Below are positions 6,901-12,478 of a stretch of DNA of 13,815 nucleotides, one piece after another. A program made the translations under genes and the position numbers. Numbering within the stretch: position 1 is the first letter of the stretch; each line of letters starts with the position of its first letter. Origin of the DNA: an uncultured Collinsella sp. (GTDB lineage Bacteria; Actinomycetota; Coriobacteriia; Coriobacteriales; Coriobacteriaceae). The notes beneath the pieces were generated by a model. It saw only the letters and a list, made by a program, of their open reading frames with translations, was not told where the DNA came from and did not search any database. The stretch spans positions 1-13,815 of the forward strand of contig CABSMX010000055.1 in NCBI GenBank assembly GCA_902478945.1, written 5' to 3'.

Positions 6901-8355
6901 CTAGAGCGTCTTGAGGTACTCCCCCAGCTCTTCCTCCCAGTCGGGCATGTTGAACCCGACCGACTCGAGCCTGGAAAGGTCGAGCGCGGAGTGGACCGGG
7001 CGCGGGGCGACGGGACCGGCGGCGCTCGCGTAGTAGTCGGCGGTCGATACCGGCAAGACCTTGTCCCCGTTGCCGTTGGCGGCCTCGAAGACGGCACGGG
7101 CGATGTCGGCCCAGCTCTTCACGGCGCCGGAGCCGGTGCAATCGTAGGTGCCGTAGGGGGCCTTCGCGTCCAGCACATGGAAGATGGCCTGCGCCATGTC
7201 GCGCGTGAAGGTCAGGCGTCCCAGCTGGTCGTCCACGACGGTGACCTGCGCGAGCCCGTCCTCCGGGTCGGCGACGCGGTCGGACAGCCCCTTCATGGTC
7301 TTGACGAAGTTGCGGCCCTCGCCGATGACCCAGGAGCTGCGCATGATGTAGTGGCGCGGGCACCCCGCCACGGCGATGTCGCCGGCGGCCTTGGTCTGGC
7401 CGTAGACGGACAGCGGGCTGAGGGGCTCCTCCTCGTCATGCACCTCCGCGGTGCCGTCGAAGACGTAGTCGGAGGAGACGTGGACCAGGGTGATGCCGTG
7501 CCCGGCGCAGGTGCGTGCGAGAAGCGCCGGCCCGGTCGCGTTGGCCTTCCAGGCGGTCACGCGGCCCTCGGGGGTCTCCGCTTTATCCACGGCCGTGTAG
7601 GCGCCGCAGTTGATCACGGTGCCGTAGAGCGACCAGTCGTACTTGGAGTAGGCGTCCGGGTCTGACATGTCGAAGGTGTCGATGTCGCAGAAGTCGAAGT
7701 CCTTGGCGACGCCGCGCTCCTCCGCCAGCGCGCGGACCGCATGGCCCAGCTGGCCGTTGCAGCCGGTGACGAGGGTGCGCCTGGGAGCCATGGGGACGAC
7801 GTCCTTCAGCATCGGATGGTTGAGGTCGGCCTCGGAGACGGTGGCCTCGGCCAGCGGGATCGGCCACTCGATGGCGAGCTCGGGGTCGGCGAGGTTCACG
7901 AAGGTGTAGGTCTTCTTCAGCTCGAGGGACCAGTGGGCGTCCACCAGGTAGGTGTAGGCGGTGCCGTCTTCGAGCGCCTGGAAGGAGTTACCCACGCCGC
8001 GCGGGACGTAGATGGCCTTGGACGGGTCGAGCGTGCAGGTGTAGACCTTGCCGAAGGTCTCGCTGCCCTCGCGCAGGTCCACCCAGGCGCCGAAGACCGA
8101 GCCGCGGGCCACGGAGATGAACTTGTCCCAGGGCTCCGCGTGGATGCCGCGGGTGACGCCGCGGCTGTCGTTATAGGAGATGTTGTTCTGGACGACCCTG
8201 AGATCGGGGATGCCCAGGGCGGTCATCTTGGCGCGCTGCCAGTTCTCCTTGAACCAGCCGCGCGAGTCGCCGTGGACGGCCAGGTCGACGACCTTGAGGC
8301 CCTCGATGCCGGTCTCGGCGACGGAGAGGTCCTTCTCGAATGCGATATCTGCCAT
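6901..8355 (-). CDS. rmlCD: Bifunctional dTDP-4-dehydrorhamnose 3,5-epimerase / dTDP-4-dehydrorhamnose reductase (RmlC-RmlD fusion)
   Basis: One 484-residue protein carries the last two steps of dTDP-L-rhamnose synthesis. Residues 1 to about 188 form the RmlC cupin, with GDSRGWFKENW (29-39), TRGIHAEPWDKF (68-79, His72 being the expected catalytic base) and VPRGVGNSFQ (117-126). After a short Pro-rich linker, RmlD begins at the Rossmann motif TGCNGQLG (197-204), continues with VSSDYVFDG (293-301) and ends with the short-chain dehydrogenase pair Tyr318/Lys322 in YGQTK. The frame stays open far upstream, into the antisense-like frame of rmlB, but the ATG at 8355 has AGGAG ten bases before it and begins the RmlC homology. 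Such fusions are known in Actinobacteria such as Corynebacterium and Bifidobacterium. It lies 122 bases after rmlB, across a strong stem-loop, and is the last gene before the terminator. Confidence 0.93.
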   Translation of the reverse strand: MADIAFEKDLSVAETGIEGLKVVDLAVHGDSRGWFKENWQRAKMTALGIPDLRVVQNNISYNDSRGVTRGIHAEPWDKFISVARGSVFGAWVDLREGSETFGKVYTCTLDPSKAIYVPRGVGNSFQALEDGTAYTYLVDAHWSLELKKTYTFVNLADPELAIEWPIPLAEATVSEADLNHPMLKDVVPMAPRRTLVTGCNGQLGHAVRALAEERGVAKDFDFCDIDTFDMSDPDAYSKYDWSLYGTVINCGAYTAVDKAETPEGRVTAWKANATGPALLARTCAGHGITLVHVSSDYVFDGTAEVHDEEEPLSPLSVYGQTKAAGDIAVAGCPRHYIMRSSWVIGEGRNFVKTMKGLSDRVADPEDGLAQVTVVDDQLGRLTFTRDMAQAIFHVLDAKAPYGTYDCTGSGAVKSWADIARAVFEAANGNGDKVLPVSTADYYASAAGPVAPRPVHSALDLSRLESVGFNMPDWEEELGEYLKTL

Positions 8356-8391
8356 GTGGAAAAAGCTCCTATCGAAGAGGTTGGATAACCG

Positions 8392-8452
8392 GGGGCGCCC
8401 GCGCGGGGACGCAGGATCATCCCCATGCCCTGCGGCCCCGCGCGGGCGCCCC
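8392..8452. repeat. Very strong intercistronic stem-loop between rmlB and rmlCD
   Basis: A perfect 17-bp inverted repeat of almost pure G and C (8392-8408 with 8436-8452) encloses, after one A/G mismatch, a further 6-bp stem (CGCAGG 8410-8415, CCTGCG 8429-8434) and a 13-base loop that can itself close CAT/ATG around CCCC. No T-run follows on either side, so it is not a standard terminator. Its place inside the rmlB-rmlCD unit suggests an RNA-stabilising or processing hairpin, or a REP-like intergenic element. It ends 25 bases after the rmlB stop and 36 bases before the rmlCD start. Confidence 0.85.
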
Positions 8453-8477
8453 GCGGTGCGCTTCGCCGGGGTGTGGC

Positions 8478-9497
8478 CTACTGGCCCTGTGCGCGGTAAC
8501 GGGCCTCGGTGGCCTCCTTGGCCGGGCGCCACCAGGACTCGTTCTCGACGTACCAGTCGATGGTCTGCTTCAGGCCCCCGGCGAAGTCGGTGTGGGCCGG
8601 CCTCCAGCCCAGCTCGCGCTGGAGCTTCGTCGAGTCGATGGCGTAGCGGCGGTCGTGGCCGGGGCGGTCGGCGACCCAGTCGAAGTCCTCGGGGTCGCGT
8701 CCCATCGCCTCCAGGATCATGCGCAGTACGGTGATGTTGTTCTTCTCGCCGTCGGCGCCGATGAGGTAGGTCTCCCCCATGCGGCCCTTCGTGAGGATGT
8801 CCCAGACGGCCGAGGAGTGGTCCTCGGTGTGGATCCAGTCGCGGACGTTCTCGCCCTTCCCGTAGAGCTTGGGGCGGACGCCGTCGATGATGTTCGTGAT
8901 CTGCCTGGGGATGAACTTCTCCACGTGCTGGAAAGGGCCGTAATTGTTGGAGCAGTTGGAGATCGTGGCGCGAAGCCCGTAGGTGCGGGTCCACGCGCGT
9001 ACGAGCATGTCGGAGGACGCCTTGGTGCTCGAGTACGGGCTGCTCGGGTGATACGGCGTCTCCTCGGTGAACTTCGCCGGGTCGTCGAGCGCCAGGTCGC
9101 CGTAGACCTCGTCGGTGGAGACGTGGTGGTAGCGGATGCCGTACTTGCGGACGGCCTCCAGCAGGCGGAAGGTGCCCTCCACGTTGGTGCGCAGGAACGG
9201 CTCGGGGTCGGCGATGGAGTTGTCGTTGTGGCTCTCTGCGGCGTAGTGCACGATGGCGTCGTGGCCCGGGACGATCCTGTCCAGCAGCTCGGCGTCGCAG
9301 ATGTCGCCCACGACGAGCTCCACGCGGTCGGAGGGCAGGCCCGCGATGTTCTCGGGGTTGCCGGCGTAGGTCAGCTTGTCCAGGACGGTCACGTGGACGC
9401 CCGGGTGGTTGTCCACGACGTAGTGCACGAAGTTGCTGCCGATGAAGCCGCAGCCGCCCGTGACGATGATGTTCTTGGGTTCAAAAATCTCAGACAT
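8478..9497 (-). CDS. rmlB: dTDP-glucose 4,6-dehydratase
   Basis: This NAD-dependent enzyme converts dTDP-glucose to dTDP-4-keto-6-deoxyglucose, the second step of dTDP-L-rhamnose synthesis. The 339-residue length is normal for the family. The nucleotide-binding motif TGGCGFIGS is at 13-21, YAAESHNDNS at 85-94 (the usual form is AAESHVDRS), the catalytic STDEVYG at 127-133 (Thr128, Asp129, Glu130), and the Tyr155/Lys159 pair lies in YSSTK. The frame is open up to 9560, but residues before the ATG at 9497 are not family-like, so I chose that ATG. Its ribosome binding site is weak (TGGA about six bases upstream). It follows the accessory ATPase gene by 75 bases. The codon use is very GC-rich, in sharp contrast with that upstream neighbour. 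Confidence 0.95.
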   Translation of the reverse strand: MSEIFEPKNIIVTGGCGFIGSNFVHYVVDNHPGVHVTVLDKLTYAGNPENIAGLPSDRVELVVGDICDAELLDRIVPGHDAIVHYAAESHNDNSIADPEPFLRTNVEGTFRLLEAVRKYGIRYHHVSTDEVYGDLALDDPAKFTEETPYHPSSPYSSTKASSDMLVRAWTRTYGLRATISNCSNNYGPFQHVEKFIPRQITNIIDGVRPKLYGKGENVRDWIHTEDHSSAVWDILTKGRMGETYLIGADGEKNNITVLRMILEAMGRDPEDFDWVADRPGHDRRYAIDSTKLQRELGWRPAHTDFAGGLKQTIDWYVENESWWRPAKEATEARYRAQGQ

Positions 9498-9572
9498 GAA
9501 AATCCAATCTGAAGCATGTACAGCTTCTTTAGTATGCCGCAGGAAGAGACGCCGCGACACTATTCAACAAAA

Positions 9573-10547
9573 CTATCGGACATTTCGGCATGCGATAAGA
9601 GCCATAACCTTCGCAGAATTACTTCCCCTACAAAACGCCTCCGGAATGCAGTCTTTGTCGTACCGGAAAACCGAATTCCCAGTTTTATCGCGTAAGTACT
9701 TATAGAAGAAGTCCTCCCAGCTTTTAAACTTCTCACTGTCTGCAAACGCTTCCGGCTCTTGCAAAACCGCTTTGGCATCTAGCCCTGAAATTACGCCGGA
9801 TCTCAGCAGAAGCCACTCGAACGACTCGGGAAGACAAACCGTAACAGTATCGCGGTGAATGTCTTGCAGCTTAAGGACGCGGTCCGCATAGCACCCAAAT
9901 GCCGCTCCGTCCGCAACAACAAACACGCGATCGTCGAGATGCTGATCCAACCAGCCCAAAATCGCACTGTTCGTCATGGCCGAAGCACAGGAAAGCTCAC
10001 TGTCAGCGAAATGCCGTTCAAAGAACTGGAAACCAGACTTACTGTCCTCGCATAGAAGGATAGAAAAGTCCTGTTTTGGCGCCGACCGGGAAATAGCATA
10101 ACGATGATTCCCACGATCTTGATAAACAGGGACGAAAGAATGGTATTTTCCGCTCGTCTTAATCTTGTAAATCTCATCCACGCTATACGGAAGATTAGGG
10201 AAATCAGCCCTTGAGATCAGCACGAAATAACTCGAGGAATACAGCACATGATGGGCAAACTCATCAGAATGAATCTCTTTTAAACCCTCATCGACAAATA
10301 CAATCGAGTCATGAACGGACGAAAGCTGGTTTCGCCAATCATAATCGGTCAGGGCGACACAGGGGCAATCGCATTGCAAGGAAACACCCGACTGCTCGCC
10401 CATTCGCATGTAGTCTGCGACCATGTCAAACAGTGTCGTCTTACCCGTGCCACTATCGCCACGCACAATAGTGATGTTTCGCTTGATGGTAAATGTGTAC
10501 TTGGTTCCCCTGCGGCGGGAAATCTTAACGAGATGCGAACCGTTCAT
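9573..10547 (-). CDS. P-loop ATPase of unknown function with a possible TOPRIM-like C-terminal half
   Basis: I cannot name this 324-residue protein. From the ATG at 10547 it has a Walker A motif GDSGTGKTT (30-38) and a Walker B-like IVFVDEG (82-88, Asp86/Glu87) only about 45 residues later, with no ABC signature between. YFVLISRAD (107-115) could be a sensor strand. A second region begins at ILLCEDSKSGFQFFERHF (164-181), and VFVVADGAAFG (208-218) follows. The acidic residues Glu167 and Asp213 at strand ends resemble a TOPRIM or OLD-nuclease fold, but this is tentative. No membrane segment or signal peptide is seen. A GTG directly after the upstream stop (10556) is possible; AGGTG six bases before the ATG favours the latter. 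Sampled GC is near 45 percent, well below the rml genes. It is almost certainly co-translated with the small upstream gene. Similar proteins occur, as I recall, in gut bacteria as unnamed ATP-binding proteins. Confidence 0.85.
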   Translation of the reverse strand: MNGSHLVKISRRRGTKYTFTIKRNITIVRGDSGTGKTTLFDMVADYMRMGEQSGVSLQCDCPCVALTDYDWRNQLSSVHDSIVFVDEGLKEIHSDEFAHHVLYSSSYFVLISRADFPNLPYSVDEIYKIKTSGKYHSFVPVYQDRGNHRYAISRSAPKQDFSILLCEDSKSGFQFFERHFADSELSCASAMTNSAILGWLDQHLDDRVFVVADGAAFGCYADRVLKLQDIHRDTVTVCLPESFEWLLLRSGVISGLDAKAVLQEPEAFADSEKFKSWEDFFYKYLRDKTGNSVFRYDKDCIPEAFCRGSNSAKVMALIACRNVR

Positions 10548-10556
10548 AAGCAGCAC

Positions 10557-10994
10557 CTACAGATACGGAATCGACTCGTGAATCAATTCGGCCATGTTAT
10601 GAACGATTCGACCGCTGTTCACGACTTTGATTTTAAAATCCTCGCGACCAAAGTCCATCACATGATAGAGATTCACAACGAGCTTGCGGTCTTTCGCCAT
10701 GTCGAGAATCCACTTGGCACAGTTATCACCACAGGTAGAAGCGTTAAAAATATGCTTACGATCAAATCTCATAAGCAGCAACGTTTTCACGCCACCAGAA
10801 AGCTGGAGTGGGGAGATGGATCCAAGCACAGGGCTTTCGATGACGTTTTCGGAGACAACGACCGATCGATCGACATCCTTAATTATCGAGACCGCATACG
10901 GATCCATAATCCAAGAAGATCGGTAAGAGTTTTTGAAATATGTCGCTGTGTTGTAAATCGCTTCTGGCATATCGCCAAAGTAGACGCTTAACAC
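10557..10994 (-). CDS. Small conserved protein of unknown function (possibly DUF4869-like), partner of the P-loop ATPase
   Basis: This 145-residue soluble protein has no known role that I can assign. Visible blocks are VYFGDMPEAIYNT (4-16), SPVLGSISPLQLSGGVKTL (54-72), FNASTCGDNCAKWIL (83-97) and VVNLYHVMDF (106-115). LSGGVK (65-70) looks like an ABC signature motif, and the order LSGG, then NAS-CGDNC, then a strand ending in His111 resembles the signature to H-loop half of an ABC ATPase with the acidic Walker B lost. This is a speculative reading. I recall similar sequences as DUF4869 but cannot confirm it. The frame opens with TTG at 11006, but GGGAG five bases before the GTG at 10994 selects the latter. 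It is the first gene of the accessory pair, ends nine bases before the ATPase ATG, and lies just after the terminator that follows rmlA. Confidence 0.82.
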   Translation of the reverse strand: MLSVYFGDMPEAIYNTATYFKNSYRSSWIMDPYAVSIIKDVDRSVVVSENVIESPVLGSISPLQLSGGVKTLLLMRFDRKHIFNASTCGDNCAKWILDMAKDRKLVVNLYHVMDFGREDFKIKVVNSGRIVHNMAELIHESIPYL

Positions 10995-11021
10995 ATCCAC
11001 TCCCAATCATATTGGCTATAT

Positions 11022-11066
11022 GGTCACCGTAATCATAACGAAAGGGGCCACCAGATAACGGTGACC
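11022..11066. repeat. Nine-bp inverted repeat overlapping the rmlA terminator
   Basis: GGTCACCGT (11022-11030) is exactly complementary to ACGGTGACC (11058-11066). The right arm also forms one side of the rmlA terminator stem, so the two hairpins exclude each other. The repeat lies in the 94-base gap before the accessory pair, where its promoter and any operator would be expected. Confidence 0.6.
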
Positions 11067-11068
11067 CC
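11037..11068 (-). terminator. Rho-independent terminator after rmlA
   Basis: In the - strand RNA, GGGGUCACC pairs with GGUGGCCCC (one G-U pair) around a 7-base loop, followed by TTTCGTT. It stands 20 bases after the rmlA stop. It would separate transcription of rmlA from the accessory pair and from rmlB-rmlCD, at least partly; the T-run is interrupted, so some readthrough is plausible. Confidence 0.72.
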
Positions 11069-11088
11069 TAAAAGAAAACAAGAAGGCG

Positions 11089-11988
11089 CTAATACTCGCG
11101 CGGGCTGTTGACGATCTCGCCGGCGGCGACCTTCTTGAGATGCCGGCCGTAGACCGACTTGCCGTAGGCCTTCGCGGCCTCCTCCAGCTCGGCGGTCGTG
11201 ATCCAGCCGTTCTCCCAGGCGATCTCCTCGGGGACCGAGACCGGCAGGTCCTGGGAGTGCTCCACGGCGCGGACGAACTCAGCGGCCTCGTGGAGACTCT
11301 CCATGGTGCCGGTGTCCAGCCACGCGTAGCCGCGGCCCAGGGTGACGACGGACAGCGTCCCCTCCTCCAGGTACATCTGGTTGAGCGTGGTGATCTCCAG
11401 CTCGCCGCGGGCCGAGGGCCTCACCTCGTGCGCCTTGGCGGCCACGTCGCCCGGGTAGAAGTACAGGCCGGTGACGGCGTAGGAGCTCTTGGGCTCGGCG
11501 GGCTTCTCCTCGATGGACACGGCCCTCCCCCGCGCATCGAACTCCACGACGCCGAAGCGCTCGGGGTCGTCCACGTGGTAGCCGAAGACCGTGGCCCTCC
11601 CCGACTCGGCGTTCTGGACGGCGCGCGTCAGGTGGCGGGACAGGCCGTTTCCGTAGAAGATGTTGTCGCCCAGCACGAGCGCGCACGGCTCACCGTTAAT
11701 GAACTCCTCGCCGATGGTGAAGGCCTGCGCCAGGCCGTCGGGGCTCGGCTGCTCGGCATAGGAGAGGTTCACGCCGTAGCGCGAGCCGTCCCCGAGCAGG
11801 CGCTCGAAGTTGGGGAGGTCCGTCGGCGTGGAGATGACCAGGATGTCCCGGATGCCCGCCAGCATGAGGGTGCTAAGCGGGTAGTAGATCATGGGCTTGT
11901 CGTAGACCGGCAGCAGCTGCTTGGAGGTCACGAGCGTGAGCGGGTACAGGCGGGTTCCGGACCCGCCGGCGAGGATGATGCCCTTCAT
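11089..11988 (-). CDS. rmlA: Glucose-1-phosphate thymidylyltransferase
   Basis: This enzyme joins glucose-1-phosphate and dTTP to make dTDP-glucose, the first and feedback-regulated step of dTDP-rhamnose synthesis. The 299 residues match the normal RmlA length. The nucleotide-binding loop LAGGSGTRLYPLT is at 6-18, the conserved SKQLLPVYDKPMI at 22-34, LGDNIFYG (107-113 region, metal-binding Asp108), EEKP at 160-163, and WLDTGT (223-228) with the second metal ligand Asp225. The ATG at 11988 starts the homology exactly; AAAGG stands ten bases upstream. It is very GC-rich (one line counted at 77 percent) between AT-richer neighbours. In many genomes it is adjacent to rmlB; here a terminator and two unrelated genes stand between them. 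Confidence 0.96.
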   Translation of the reverse strand: MKGIILAGGSGTRLYPLTLVTSKQLLPVYDKPMIYYPLSTLMLAGIRDILVISTPTDLPNFERLLGDGSRYGVNLSYAEQPSPDGLAQAFTIGEEFINGEPCALVLGDNIFYGNGLSRHLTRAVQNAESGRATVFGYHVDDPERFGVVEFDARGRAVSIEEKPAEPKSSYAVTGLYFYPGDVAAKAHEVRPSARGELEITTLNQMYLEEGTLSVVTLGRGYAWLDTGTMESLHEAAEFVRAVEHSQDLPVSVPEEIAWENGWITTAELEEAAKAYGKSVYGRHLKKVAAGEIVNSPREY

Positions 11989-12084
11989 AATTGAAGAACC
12001 TTTCTAACAGAAATCAAACCGTTAGGTTAATTTTATTATTAATAATCCCACAATGCTAAATTCGCACAAGAACCTTGCCGACTA
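11989..12084 (-). promoter_or_regulatory. AT-rich gap with likely rmlA promoter
   Basis: The 96 bases between tagD and rmlA are strikingly AT-rich and hold a perfect 12-bp palindrome ATTATTAATAAT (12035-12046). Read on the - strand, TTGTGC at about 12066 could serve as a -35 box with an AT-rich -10 region in or next to the palindrome, but no pair has clean consensus spacing. AAGGTTCTT occurs twice on the - strand (complement at 11994-12002 and 12068-12076); the copy nearer rmlA contains its ribosome binding site. No terminator hairpin follows tagD, so readthrough from the teichoic genes into rmlA is possible. Confidence 0.4.
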
Positions 12085-12477
12085 CTAGGATTTTAGATCA
12101 CGTTTAATTTGAGTGGTGGAAACTTCCGGCGTGCGGGGCAGGTAAACGACATCAACGCCCTCATCCTGCAGGAAGTCGAATTCGCCTTTCCAATCATCGC
12201 CCATAACAAACGTATCGATATGGTATTCACGCACGTCAGTCACTTTCTGATCCCATGATTCTTCGGGAATCACAAGGTCAACGTAACGAATTGCTTCAAG
12301 AAGGGCTTTGCGTTTATCAAAAGAGAAATAACACTTCTTCCTCTTCTGATTCCAATTGAAGTCATCGGTAGACAAAGCGACTATTAGATAGTCGCCATAC
12401 TGCTTGGCCCTCCTTAATAAATTGATATGCCCGTAATGTAGTAAATCAAACGTTCCGTATGTAATAACGCGCTTCAC
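12085..12477 (-). CDS. tagD: Glycerol-3-phosphate cytidylyltransferase
   Basis: This enzyme makes CDP-glycerol from CTP and sn-glycerol-3-phosphate, the donor for poly(glycerol phosphate) teichoic acid. From the GTG at 12477 it has 130 residues, matching Bacillus subtilis TagD (129), and begins with the same KRVITYGTFDLLHxGH pattern. The cytidylyltransferase HxGH motif is His14-Tyr-Gly-His17; FVMGDDWKGEFDFL (90-103) and the C-terminal motif YLPRTPEVSTTQIK (112-125) are also diagnostic. The open frame extends nine residues further up, but family comparison and the upstream gene fix the start: the TGA of the glycerophosphotransferase gene ends one base before this GTG, indicating translational coupling. 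The immediate product user is therefore encoded next door. Confidence 0.95.
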   Translation of the reverse strand: MKRVITYGTFDLLHYGHINLLRRAKQYGDYLIVALSTDDFNWNQKRKKCYFSFDKRKALLEAIRYVDLVIPEESWDQKVTDVREYHIDTFVMGDDWKGEFDFLQDEGVDVVYLPRTPEVSTTQIKRDLKS

Positions 12478-12478
12478 G

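Noticed and set aside
6901..8994. A 697-codon open frame starting at 8994 that would add 213 residues before RmlC
   Set aside because: The extra residues are Arg-, Pro- and His-rich low-complexity sequence in a shadow frame of rmlB and include the hairpin. The RmlC homology starts exactly at the ATG at 8355, which has its own ribosome binding site.
8340..9512. A 390-codon open frame on the + strand antisense to rmlB
   Set aside because: It is a by-product of high GC opposite a real gene. The translation is a Val-, Gly-, Asp- and Ala-rich repeat with no family features.
9510..9526. GAAGC/GCTTC inverted repeat upstream of rmlB
   Set aside because: Only five base pairs with a seven-base loop; too weak to call a regulatory structure.
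10311..10991. A 226-codon + strand frame opposite the accessory pair
   Set aside because: It spans the junction of two better-supported - strand genes and shows no recognisable domain. The - strand frames have ribosome binding sites and conserved-looking motifs.
9498..11088. Insertion-sequence ends, target-site duplications or att-like repeats flanking the accessory pair
   Set aside because: I compared the two junctions by eye and found no matching direct or inverted repeats, and no transposase or integrase gene is present.
11140..11994. A 284-codon open frame on the + strand antisense to rmlA
   Set aside because: Same cause: long stop-free antisense frames are expected in GC-rich DNA, and rmlA on the other strand is unambiguous.
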